DNA of 12,629 nucleotides from Balneolia bacterium (GCA_003567135.1 PXAI01000373.1:1-12629); one strand, 5' to 3'. Shown: positions 1 through 7,294, counted from the stretch's first letter. A program made the numbers and translations. Notes: a model not told the origin generated them from the letters alone.

Positions 1-1338
1 GCAAAGGAAATTGCTGCAAAGTTAAAAAACGGCAGCGGCGGAAAGCTGGCCGGAGCGGTAATTGGCGTAAAGGAGGCGATCGTTCAAAAAGGACGAAAAG
101 CGACTTCTGGCTCTAAGATCCTTCAGAATTTTGAGAGCGTATATTCCTCAACGGCCGTTGAGCGGCTTGAAAAAGAGGATGCGGTTATTCTCGGGCGACT
201 GAACATGGACGAATTCGCGATGGGGTCTTCCAACGAAACGTCATTTCACGGGCCGGCCAAAAATCCGCATGATCCATCCAAAGTTCCGGGCGGATCTTCA
301 GGCGGAAGCGCCGCAGCCGTAGCCGCCGGATTTTGCAACGGCGCGCTGGGATCAGATACGGGCGGATCAATTCGTCAGCCTGCGTCGTTTTGCGGCGTGG
401 TTGGGCTGAAGCCAACTTACGGCCGCGTTTCGCGTCATGGGCTGATTGCCTACGCTTCCTCATTCGACTGCATCGGGCCAATGACCAATTCGGTGGAAGA
501 CGCCGCCCTGATGCTCGAAGTAATCGCCGGCCGTGATCCCATGGATTCCACCACTCCGGATGAACCAACGCACGAATGGACTCAATTCACACAAAATCCT
601 GATCCAAAATTGCGGATCGGCATTCCCGAAGAATATTTTGGCGAGGGCCTTGATGCGGAAATCGGTGAGCGCGTGATGCAGATTACCAAAGATCTTGAAA
701 GCAAAGGCGCGGAACTCATCCCCCTGAAACTCCCCAACAGCAGGTTTGGCATTGCGACGTATTACATTTTGGCTACGGCCGAAGCTTCAAGCAACCTGGC
801 GCGGTACGATGGCGTGCGTTACGGACATCGCGCGGACATGAAGGCGATTCGCGAAAAAATCACCGCTGAGAAAAAAGCTGCTGAGAAAGAGGGTGGCGAT
901 GATCCCGAAAGCGCGCTGCACCGTCTCTACAAGGAAAGCCGCACCGAAGGATTTGGCACGGAGGTAAAGCGCAGAATTATGCTTGGAACGTATGTGCTCA
1001 GCGCCGGTTATTACGATGCTTATTACGGAAAAGCGCAGAAAATTCGCCGCCTTATTCAGAATGATTTCAACAGTGCTTTCGAAAAAGTGGATGTGATCAT
1101 TTCACCGACCGCGCCGACGACCGCGTTCGGGCTTAACGAAAAAATGGACGATCCGCTGCAGATGTACCTCAACGATATTTACACGATTTCGGCGAATCTT
1201 GCCGGAATTCCGGGAATCAGCCTGCCGGCCGGAAAACACTCCAACGGCCTTCCGGTTGGCGTTCAGTTTATGGCGCCTCACTTCAGGGAAGATCAGCTTT
1301 TCCGGGCGGGGAAACTGGTTGAGCAGCTTTTTGACTAA
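1..1338 (+). CDS. gatA: Glutamyl-tRNA(Gln) amidotransferase subunit A (5' end outside window)
   Basis: GatA is the amidase subunit of the GatCAB complex, which converts Glu-tRNA(Gln) (and often Asp-tRNA(Asn)) to the amidated form in the cytoplasm. The open frame runs from base 1, so the start lies upstream; 445 residues are visible and by comparison with family members about 55 are missing. The amidase-signature triad is present: Lys24 of the visible part (in GVKEA), the cis-Ser at 99 in the VPGGSSGGSAAAV motif and the nucleophile Ser123 in GSDTGGSIRQPA, with the family spacing of 75 and 24 residues. MDEFAMGSSNE and CGVVGLKPTYGRVSRHGL are typical GatA blocks. The ATG at 205 is an internal Met, not the start. 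No gatB or gatC is visible. The next gene starts 10 nt after the stop, suggesting cotranscription. Identification is firm. Confidence 0.96.
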   Translation, partial: AKEIAAKLKNGSGGKLAGAVIGVKEAIVQKGRKATSGSKILQNFESVYSSTAVERLEKEDAVILGRLNMDEFAMGSSNETSFHGPAKNPHDPSKVPGGSSGGSAAAVAAGFCNGALGSDTGGSIRQPASFCGVVGLKPTYGRVSRHGLIAYASSFDCIGPMTNSVEDAALMLEVIAGRDPMDSTTPDEPTHEWTQFTQNPDPKLRIGIPEEYFGEGLDAEIGERVMQITKDLESKGAELIPLKLPNSRFGIATYYILATAEASSNLARYDGVRYGHRADMKAIREKITAEKKAAEKEGGDDPESALHRLYKESRTEGFGTEVKRRIMLGTYVLSAGYYDAYYGKAQKIRRLIQNDFNSAFEKVDVIISPTAPTTAFGLNEKMDDPLQMYLNDIYTISANLAGIPGISLPAGKHSNGLPVGVQFMAPHFREDQLFRAGKLVEQLFD

Positions 1339-1348
1339 ATCAATACTA

Positions 1349-2350
1349 ATGAGCTTCAGAAAAATGGGTAAAAAAAGCATAATCGCAGTCACACTGCTGA
1401 TGGTTCTCTTCACCGGCCTGTCGTGCGGCAGCGATGAACCGGAAACCGGACCCGATATTATGTTCCGCGACAGGGGACTCCCCACACCGGATTTCAGCGC
1501 TGAAAATACGTTTCAGTTTATAGAGCGTCAGCTTGAATTCGGGCCACGGGTACCTTCAACTCAGTCGCACTGGAACACCAGAAATTTCCTCATGGATACA
1601 CTCAGAGGTTTTGCGGGGGATGATCGCGTTTTTGCTCAGGATTTCACTCAGGTGGTTTACGGCGACACGCTCAGAATGTCGAATATCATTGCCGTATTTA
1701 ATCCTGAAGCCAGCGACAGGGTGTTGCTTTGTGCCCACTGGGATACGCGGCCGAGAGCGGATAATGATCCTGATCCGGCGCGGCGCGATGAACCCATTCC
1801 GGGAGCGGATGACGGCGCCAGCGGAGTAGCCGTGCTTCTGGAACTTGCGCGCCTGATGAGCGAAGAAATGCCGCGGGTTGGTGTGGATATTATTTTGTTC
1901 GACGGCGAAGATTACGGCCATGAAAATGATCTGGATCACTATTTCCTGGGAGCAAGATACTGGACGCAAAATCCGCCGGTTCCGGGATACAGTCCACGGT
2001 TTGGCATCTTGCTGGATATGGTTGGCGGTGAAAATGCGCTGTTTCCTAAAGAGGGATATTCCATGGCCTACGCCAGTCGTGTAGTGGACGAAGTTTGGAG
2101 TATCGCCGCTGATAAAGGCTATGACGATCTTTTTCTGAATGAACGTGGAAGAGCCATTGCGGATGATCACTGGATCTTGAATCAAAGCGGACTGCCCACA
2201 ATCAACATTATTCACCAGGCGCGTGATGGCGACGGGTGGAATTTTCCGCCGTACTGGCATAAGCACGCCGATGACATTGATATCATCGACAAAAGCGTGC
2301 TCCAGCGCGTCGGCGACGTTCTCGTTGAACTGCTTTACAACCGGATGTAA
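1349..2350 (+). CDS. Glutaminyl-peptide cyclotransferase-like M28-fold zinc enzyme, probable lipoprotein
   Basis: Predicted to cyclise N-terminal glutamine of exported proteins to pyroglutamate. It is 333 residues long. A basic n-region (MSFRKMGKKS) and hydrophobic stretch (11-24) end at Cys26 (FTGLSC, an imperfect lipobox) followed by acidic residues, so a periplasm-facing lipoprotein is likely. The rest resembles, from memory, the Porphyromonas gingivalis cyclase: FGPRVPST (64-71), AHWDTRP (129-135), GADDGASGV (152-160), LFDGEDYG (183-190), LLDMVGG (221-227) and YWHKHADD (302-309). Probable zinc ligands are Asp155, Asp188 and His304; Glu187 is the likely catalytic acid/base and Asp223 the second conserved acid. 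I chose the ATG at 1349; the in-frame ATG at 1364 would still leave a complete signal. The frame is open further upstream, but that part lies inside gatA. It probably shares a transcript with gatA and prmA. An M28 aminopeptidase is the alternative, but the HWDTRP/GEDYG pattern favours a cyclase. Confidence 0.85.
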   Translation: MSFRKMGKKSIIAVTLLMVLFTGLSCGSDEPETGPDIMFRDRGLPTPDFSAENTFQFIERQLEFGPRVPSTQSHWNTRNFLMDTLRGFAGDDRVFAQDFTQVVYGDTLRMSNIIAVFNPEASDRVLLCAHWDTRPRADNDPDPARRDEPIPGADDGASGVAVLLELARLMSEEMPRVGVDIILFDGEDYGHENDLDHYFLGARYWTQNPPVPGYSPRFGILLDMVGGENALFPKEGYSMAYASRVVDEVWSIAADKGYDDLFLNERGRAIADDHWILNQSGLPTINIIHQARDGDGWNFPPYWHKHADDIDIIDKSVLQRVGDVLVELLYNRM

Positions 2351-2358
2351 TATTTATC

Positions 2359-3207
2359 ATGAAAACACCTTACATCCAGATTGAAATCAGCCTGCCGGAT
2401 GATCTGCACGAACTTTTTATCGCCGAACTTTCTGACTACGATTTTGACGGCTTCGAACAGCTCAAAGATCGCCTGATCGCGTGGATTCCCGAAAACAGGA
2501 TGAACGACGTAACGCGCGAGGAAATCGAGCAGCTGCTGATGCGCTTTGGAAGCGGGGCGCACATCATCGCAGAAAAAAGGGAAGAGCCAAGAAACTGGAA
2601 CGCAGAGTGGGAATCCACGATAAAATCGATGAAAGTTGGCCGGTTTCTGGTAAAGCCAACCTGGGAGAAGGTTCCTGAGGATGAGGATCTGATCACTTTA
2701 GAAATTGATCCTAAAATGGCATTCGGAACCGGATACCACGAAACAACGCGCCTGATGCTTCGCATTATGCCGGATAATATCTCGAAAGGAGATTTTGTTA
2801 TTGACGCCGGAACCGGAACGGGAATTCTGGCCATAGCCGCCATCAAGCTGGGCGCTGACCGGGCTTTCGGCTTTGATATTGATGAGTGGAGCTACGAAAA
2901 CGCCATCGAAAATATCTGGCTGAACGGCGTTCAGGATAAGATCGAAATCAAAGAGGGCGGAACCGAACAGCTGAAAGAATGTGATCAGGCGGATGTGATC
3001 ATCGCCAACATCAACACACATATTCTGGTTGATATCGCGGATGAACTGCTGGCCAAACTTCGCCCCAGGGGAATCCTCCTGCTGAGCGGCCTTTTAACCG
3101 TGGATGAACAAACGATTTTATCCCATCCCGAATACCGAAAGCTATCCCACAAAAAAACGATTACAGAAGGCGACTGGATTGCGATGAGTTTTCGCAGTGA
3201 TGCCTGA
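2359..3207 (+). CDS. prmA: Ribosomal protein L11 methyltransferase
   Basis: A cytoplasmic S-adenosylmethionine-dependent enzyme that methylates amino groups of ribosomal protein L11. At 282 residues it is near the family's usual length. The N-terminal 90 residues form the variable L11-recognition domain. The PrmA signature IDPKMAFGTGYHETT (116-130) leads into a Rossmann methyltransferase domain: DAGTGTGILAIAAIKLGA (149-166, SAM-binding motif I), the acidic motif DIDEWSYENA (173-182) and NIN at 217-219, where many homologs have an N-I-L/N-P-like motif. It starts 8 nt after the cyclase stop, without a clear Shine-Dalgarno sequence, as is common in this group of bacteria. It is the last gene of the apparent gatA-cyclase-prmA unit. 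Identification is firm. Confidence 0.95.
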   Translation: MKTPYIQIEISLPDDLHELFIAELSDYDFDGFEQLKDRLIAWIPENRMNDVTREEIEQLLMRFGSGAHIIAEKREEPRNWNAEWESTIKSMKVGRFLVKPTWEKVPEDEDLITLEIDPKMAFGTGYHETTRLMLRIMPDNISKGDFVIDAGTGTGILAIAAIKLGADRAFGFDIDEWSYENAIENIWLNGVQDKIEIKEGGTEQLKECDQADVIIANINTHILVDIADELLAKLRPRGILLLSGLLTVDEQTILSHPEYRKLSHKKTITEGDWIAMSFRSDA

Positions 3208-3243
3208 GCTGGACGAGCCCGCCCGACTTGTTAAATCTTTGTA

Positions 3244-3300
3244 AATCAGCTTTTGAGAGCTTAAAATCAGCGAGCTGATTGATACATTGGGGTGAATCAG
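3244..3300. promoter_or_regulatory. AATCAG motif cluster upstream of hppD
   Basis: AATCAG occurs on the plus strand at 3244-3249, 3265-3270 and 3295-3300, and once inverted (CTGATT, 3275-3280). The first two copies extend to AATCAGC. The 21- and 30-bp spacings are close to two and three helical turns, which would suit a DNA-binding regulator. The central pair also forms a 6-bp hairpin with loop CGAG, but no T-run follows, so it is not an intrinsic terminator. A role in regulating hppD is inference. Confidence 0.35.
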
Positions 3301-3322
3301 AACTGAATTTTTCCGATATTGT

Positions 3323-3350
3323 AAGCGCAATAAATTAAAAGCGCTTTTTT
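3323..3350 (+). terminator. Possible weak intrinsic terminator or operator palindrome before hppD
   Basis: AAGCGC (3323-3328) can pair with GCGCTT (3341-3346) across a 12-nt AT-rich loop and leads into a run of six T (3345-3350), so it could end the gatA-cyclase-prmA transcript. The same right arm lies in a perfect 12-bp palindrome, AAAAGCGCTTTT (3337-3348), which could instead be a protein-binding site 25 nt before the hppD start. The stem is short and the loop large, so neither reading is secure. Confidence 0.35.
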
Positions 3351-3373
3351 GAATAATTAACCAAGAATTTATT

Positions 3374-4537
3374 ATGAGTATTAACACAGCTGAAAAGAAT
3401 ATCAAGACGACAAACGGCACGGATGAACGTCCGGTAGAGAAGGCTTACGAAGATCACCTCGGCCTGGTGGATATCGACTATGTGGAGCTTTACGTGAACA
3501 ATGCCAAACAGGCCGCTCATTACTACGTTCAGTCATTCGGCTACGAAGTTGTGGGATATCGCGGACTCGAAACCGGCGTGCGCGACCGGGCTTCATATTT
3601 GCTTCAGCAGGGAAATATCCGGCTTGTGCTTACATCACCGCTGAACGGTGATTCGCCGATTGCTGATCACATTCGCATTCACGGCGATGGCGTTAAGGAT
3701 ATCGCCATGACCGTAAAGAATGTTCACACTGCTTACGAGGAGTGTCTGAAACGCGGTGCAAAAGGCGTTCAGGAGCCGGTAGATTACAAAGATGAAAACG
3801 GCACCATCACCGTGGCTGCAATCGCGACTTATGGTGATACAATTCACTCTTTTGTGGACAGAAGCAAGTACAAAGGCCTCTTTTTCCCCGGATACAAGGA
3901 GAAATCCCTGAATATTAAAGCCGAGCCGGTTGGCATTGAGTATGTTGATCACTGCGTAGGAAACGTTGAGCTTGGCCAGATGAACGAGTGGGTTAAGTTT
4001 TACGAGCACGTTCTCGGGTTCACCCAGTACATTCACTTTGATGACAACGATATTGCCACGGAATACTCTGCGCTGATGTCGAAAGTAATGGCCGGCGGAC
4101 GCGGACGCATTAAGTTTCCGATCAACGAGCCTGCCAAGGGAAAAAAGAAGTCCCAGATTGAGGAATATCTCGATTTTTACGGCGGAGCTGGCGTTCAGCA
4201 CGTGGCGCTTTTAACCAGCGATATTGTGGATACGGTCACAAAGCTGCAGAAAAACGGAGTTGAGTTCCTGACCGTACCAACCACGTATTATAAAACGCTG
4301 GAAGATCGTGTGGGGAAAATCGACGAAAATATAGATGACCTCGAGCGGCTTGGCATTCTCGTTGACCGCGATGAAGAAGGATATCTGCTTCAGATTTTTA
4401 CGAAGCCGGTTTCTGATCGCCCTACATTATTTTATGAGATTATCCAGCGCAAAGGCGCCCGCGGATTTGGTGTTGGTAACTTCAAAGCGTTATTCGAGGC
4501 TATCGAGCGCGAACAGGAAGTACGCGGAAATCTCTAA
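3374..4537 (+). CDS. hppD: 4-hydroxyphenylpyruvate dioxygenase
   Basis: A non-heme Fe(II) enzyme that converts 4-hydroxyphenylpyruvate and O2 to homogentisate and CO2, the second step of tyrosine breakdown. Its 387 residues match the family. It has two vicinal-oxygen-chelate halves: the N-terminal one starts at VDIDYVELYVNNAKQAAHYY (32-51) and the catalytic one at VGIEYVDHCVGNV (186-198). The iron-binding triad is His193 (VDHCVGN), His276 (GAGVQHVAL) and Glu355 (LFYEIIQRKG). The C-terminal RKGARGFGVGNFKALFEAIE (359-378) is diagnostic. The ATG at 3374 gives a normal N terminus. The gene lies 83 bp upstream of hmgA, which acts on its product. The first 25 residues before the VOC domain are low in complexity and probably disordered. 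Identification is firm. Confidence 0.97.
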   Translation: MSINTAEKNIKTTNGTDERPVEKAYEDHLGLVDIDYVELYVNNAKQAAHYYVQSFGYEVVGYRGLETGVRDRASYLLQQGNIRLVLTSPLNGDSPIADHIRIHGDGVKDIAMTVKNVHTAYEECLKRGAKGVQEPVDYKDENGTITVAAIATYGDTIHSFVDRSKYKGLFFPGYKEKSLNIKAEPVGIEYVDHCVGNVELGQMNEWVKFYEHVLGFTQYIHFDDNDIATEYSALMSKVMAGGRGRIKFPINEPAKGKKKSQIEEYLDFYGGAGVQHVALLTSDIVDTVTKLQKNGVEFLTVPTTYYKTLEDRVGKIDENIDDLERLGILVDRDEEGYLLQIFTKPVSDRPTLFYEIIQRKGARGFGVGNFKALFEAIEREQEVRGNL

Positions 4538-4569
4538 GCGGAATTGAATTATCTTCCGGATCAGTTCCG

Positions 4570-4585
4570 GCAGATATAATTCTGC
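4570..4585 (+). promoter_or_regulatory. TATAAT box inside a small inverted repeat, hppD-hmgA gap
   Basis: GCAGA-TATAAT-TCTGC is a perfect 5-bp inverted repeat enclosing an exact sigma-70-type -10 hexamer, 35 nt before the hmgA start. No good -35 hexamer sits at the usual spacing; TTCCGG at 4554-4559 is 15 nt away and a poor match. It could be a secondary hmgA promoter overlapping an operator, a small mRNA hairpin, or chance. Confidence 0.3.
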
Positions 4586-4620
4586 ATCGAAATTTATTAT
4601 TCACTTCAGAAAATTACGCT

Positions 4621-5778
4621 ATGTATTATCATTCACTGGGAAAATTCCCGCAAAAGCGACACACGCAATTTCGCCGGCCGGATGGAGAGCTGTATACCGA
4701 AGAACTTTTCGGCGCCGAGGGATTCAGCGGAAATTCTTCGCTGCTTTATCATCACTATCCGCCGACTATGGTAAAAGAGGTTACGCAGGGCGAAAGGATT
4801 GAGATTAAGCCGTGGAAAGAAGATTTACTGCGTCATCATCACCTGCTTACGCACGATATGAAACCCGGCGGTGATCCGTTGAGCGGACGCGTAACGGTGC
4901 TGTATAACGATGACTGCCAGATCGCCCTGGCGCGTCCGACCGAAAAAATGGATTATTTCTACCGCAACGGCGAGCACGACGAACTGATATTTATTCACGA
5001 AGGCGAGGGCTACATGCAGTCGCAGTTTGGGCGCCTGGAGTTCAAGCCGTTTGACTACATCGTAATTCCGCGCGGAACAACGTACCAGCTTGTTTTCAAC
5101 ACGGACAAAAACCGGATTCTCGTCGTCGATTCAACCGGCCCGATCGGTTTTCCGAAAAGATATCTCTCCAAGCAGGGTCAGTTCATGGAAAACAGTCCGT
5201 TTTGCGAGCGCGATATCCGCGTACCGGCTGAGCCGCTTTTCTTTGATGATAAAGGCGAATTTCTGGTAAAGATCAAAAAGCAGGGCCGTTTTCATAACTA
5301 CACGTTTGAATATCATCCGTTTAACGTAGTCGGCTGGGACGGATATCTTTATCCCTACATTTTCAATATGAAGGATTTTGAGCCGATCACGGGACGCGTT
5401 CATCAGCCGCCGCCGGTGCATCAGACTTTTGAGGCGCACAACTATGTTGTATGTTCGTTTTGCCCGAGAAAATATGACTATCACCCGCTCGCCATTCCTG
5501 CGCCATATAACCACTCAAACGTGGATTCAGACGAAGTGCTTTACTACGTTGAAGGCGAGTTCATGAGCCGGAAAGGCGTTGAGTATGCGTCTATTACGCA
5601 TCATCCCGGCGGCATTCCGCACGGGCCGCATCCCGGTACGGTGGAGAAAAGTATTGGCAAAGAAGCGACGGAGGAATACGCGGTCATGATCGATACTTTC
5701 CGTCCGCTTTATCTTACAGAAGCTGCGAAAAAAATGGATGACGGACACTATCCGTATTCATGGATTCCGCACGCTTAA
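4621..5778 (+). CDS. hmgA: Homogentisate 1,2-dioxygenase
   Basis: Opens the ring of homogentisate with O2 to give maleylacetoacetate, the step after hppD. The protein has 385 residues, shorter than the roughly 430-445 of human and Pseudomonas enzymes and typical of a short bacterial branch. The cupin-like core holds DELIFIHEGEGYMQSQFG (120-137) and the iron site follows: His298 in AIPAPYNHSNVDSDE, an acidic ligand in DSDE (Glu305 most likely; Asp304 is the strict spacing match to human Glu341) and His334 in GIPHGPHPG. The ATG at 4621 starts the conserved MYYHSLGKFPQKRHTQFR block. It is probably cotranscribed with hppD, and a strong terminator follows. The next pathway enzymes (maleylacetoacetate isomerase, fumarylacetoacetase) are not in the window. 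Confidence 0.95.
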   Translation: MYYHSLGKFPQKRHTQFRRPDGELYTEELFGAEGFSGNSSLLYHHYPPTMVKEVTQGERIEIKPWKEDLLRHHHLLTHDMKPGGDPLSGRVTVLYNDDCQIALARPTEKMDYFYRNGEHDELIFIHEGEGYMQSQFGRLEFKPFDYIVIPRGTTYQLVFNTDKNRILVVDSTGPIGFPKRYLSKQGQFMENSPFCERDIRVPAEPLFFDDKGEFLVKIKKQGRFHNYTFEYHPFNVVGWDGYLYPYIFNMKDFEPITGRVHQPPPVHQTFEAHNYVVCSFCPRKYDYHPLAIPAPYNHSNVDSDEVLYYVEGEFMSRKGVEYASITHHPGGIPHGPHPGTVEKSIGKEATEEYAVMIDTFRPLYLTEAAKKMDDGHYPYSWIPHA

Positions 5779-5799
5779 TCTTGAAAAATCTGAATGATC

Positions 5800-5833
5800 A
5801 AACCTGATGGGCCATGAGTCCATCAGGTTTTTT
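5800..5833 (+). terminator. Strong intrinsic terminator after hmgA
   Basis: An 11-bp perfect stem, AAACCTGATGG (5800-5810) with CCATCAGGTTT (5820-5830), encloses a 9-nt loop and merges into six T (5828-5833). This is a textbook Rho-independent terminator 21 nt after the hmgA stop. It ends only 11 nt before the next start codon. Confidence 0.9.
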
Positions 5834-5844
5834 ATTAAAAAGCT

Positions 5845-6462
5845 ATGAATATCAATCCTGAAGAAATTTCAGCGAAGGATCGCTATAAACTATTAATCGG
5901 CAGCGTAATTCCCCGACCGATCGCCTTTGTATCAACAAAAGGGCAGGATGGTACGCTGAACCTGGCGCCATTCTCTTTTTACAACGTGGTCTGTTTCAAC
6001 CCGATGATTGTTGCCTTTTTCCCGATCCGGTTCAAAAAGGGAAGTGAAATAAAGGATACGGTACGAAACATCAGAGATACCGGTAAATTTGTGATAAACG
6101 TGGCAACGGAAGAGCTGGCTGAGAAAATCACGCAGGCATCCGGCCTGTATGATTACGGCAGGGATGAGTTTGCAATCACCGGTTTGAATACGGTCGCATC
6201 AAAGGTTATAAACGTTCCCGGTGTGGCAGAATCCCCCATACGGATGGAATGCAGGCTCGAAAAGATCATTTCGTTCGGGGATGAAGAAGGCGGTTCCGAT
6301 GGCATCTTCGGGCGTGTCGTAAACTACTTTGCTGATGATGATCTGATCGATAATTTCAGAATCGACGAACGGAAACTCAATCCGCTGGCGCGGCTGGCGG
6401 GGAACCGTTACAGCCTTCTCGGCGAAACGTTCGATATTGCCCGACCCAATTTAGATGACTAA
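5845..6462 (+). CDS. Flavin reductase-like FMN-binding split-barrel protein
   Basis: A 205-residue cytoplasmic protein of the flavin reductase-like (DIM6/NtaB) family, whose members bind FMN and in some cases use NAD(P)H to supply reduced flavin to monooxygenases. Visible features are PRPIAFVST (23-31), NLAPFSFYNVVCFNP (39-53), KDTVRNI (70-76), KFVINVA (81-87), a GIFGRVVNYF strand (153-162) and the C-terminal LARLAGNRYSLLG (181-193), which is common in this subgroup. The substrate and partner cannot be read from sequence. Its position after hppD-hmgA suggests a link with aromatic amino-acid breakdown, but the terminator between them argues against simple cotranscription. No monooxygenase is in the window. 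The family call is firm and the role open. Confidence 0.88.
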   Translation: MNINPEEISAKDRYKLLIGSVIPRPIAFVSTKGQDGTLNLAPFSFYNVVCFNPMIVAFFPIRFKKGSEIKDTVRNIRDTGKFVINVATEELAEKITQASGLYDYGRDEFAITGLNTVASKVINVPGVAESPIRMECRLEKIISFGDEEGGSDGIFGRVVNYFADDDLIDNFRIDERKLNPLARLAGNRYSLLGETFDIARPNLDD

Positions 6463-6476
6463 CGTTCAATGAATTT

Positions 6477-6557
6477 CTAACCCGGGCTAAACAATTATCA
6501 AAAAAATCGGTACAATAGGGATCGGGAAAAAAACTCTTGGTGAATAATCCGGGTTAG
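6477..6557. repeat. 9-bp inverted repeat spanning the gap before the beta-barrel gene
   Basis: CTAACCCGG (6477-6485) and CCGGGTTAG (6549-6557) are perfect inverted copies separated by 63 nt, all within the 124-bp gap between the flavin-reductase-like gene and the outer-membrane gene. In RNA this could close a long-range stem 29 nt before the start codon; in DNA it could be a split operator. The loop also has a direct repeat of ATCGG (6506-6510 and 6521-6525). No terminator-like T-run follows either arm. Confidence 0.5.
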
Positions 6558-6586
6558 TTCGTATTCAAATTTATATCTGCATCACT

Positions 6587-7294
6587 ATGAAAAAAATTAT
6601 ACTGTTATTTGCTTCCGTAACTATTTTGGCAAGTTCCGTCTCAACGGAAAAAGCTGAGGCGCAGGAGCTGCTGGCCTCCTTAAATCTTGAAGTTGGTGTA
6701 CCGGTCGGCCCGTTTAAAGATCAGCTCGATGAAATCGGTTTTGGCCTGGGCGGAATGGTCGGCATTATGCTTCCGGAAACTCCACTTGTTGTCGGGCTTG
6801 ATCTTGGCTTTATGACCTTCGGCACCGATCGCCGCAGAACGCGCCTCAGCTCTGATATCCCCGATCTTACCGTAACGGTTGAGAACTCATACAATATGTT
6901 TCACGGCCACTTCCTGACCCGGATTACCAGCCGCAACGCCGCGTTTCGTCCGTATGCCGAAGGCCTTGTGGGATTAAACTACCTATGGACCCAAACCGAC
7001 GTTCGCTCTAACGTGGGCTCGGATGAAGCCGTTTTTTCTGACACCAATTTCGATGATTTCGCATTCAGCTACGGTGTTGGCGGTGGTGTTCAGGCACGAA
7101 TTTTTAATGCACGCGGAGCAGGCGGACTTCGCGCGGTTTATCTGAATATTCAGGGCCGCTACATGTTCGGCGGCGAGGCGGAATATCTGCGTCCGGGCGC
7201 CATCGAAATCCGCGACGGTGAAGCGATTTACAGCCCTGAGCGTTCCGAAACGAATCTCCTGAACTTCCAGATCGGAATTGGCATTACCATGTAA
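6587..7294 (+). CDS. Small outer-membrane beta-barrel protein with signal peptide
   Basis: A 235-residue exported protein of unknown role. The signal peptide MKKIILLFASVTILASSVS... ends at AEA (23-25), placing Gln26 as the first mature residue. The mature part alternates short amphipathic, Gly-rich strands with turns: LLASLNLEVGVPVG (28-41), LVVGLDLGFMTFG (67-79), FRPYAEGLVGLNYLW and FSYGVGGGVQARIF, ending in LNFQIGIGITM. This is the pattern of an eight- to ten-stranded barrel of the OmpA/OMP_b-brl kind. The last residue is Met rather than the usual aromatic, so the C-terminal assembly signal is atypical. No substrate or adhesion motif is visible. The secreted peptidase gene follows after 50 bp with no terminator between, so the two may be cotranscribed. 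Confidence 0.8.
   Translation: MKKIILLFASVTILASSVSTEKAEAQELLASLNLEVGVPVGPFKDQLDEIGFGLGGMVGIMLPETPLVVGLDLGFMTFGTDRRRTRLSSDIPDLTVTVENSYNMFHGHFLTRITSRNAAFRPYAEGLVGLNYLWTQTDVRSNVGSDEAVFSDTNFDDFAFSYGVGGGVQARIFNARGAGGLRAVYLNIQGRYMFGGEAEYLRPGAIEIRDGEAIYSPERSETNLLNFQIGIGITM

Noticed and set aside
1199..1348. Longer open frame upstream of the cyclase, overlapping the gatA 3' end
   Set aside because: The extension only reads gatA sequence in another frame. A proper signal peptide begins at 1349 (or 1364), just after the gatA stop.
1556..2266. Long minus-strand open frame opposite the cyclase
   Set aside because: Antisense shadow of a clearly conserved gene, with no recognisable domain.
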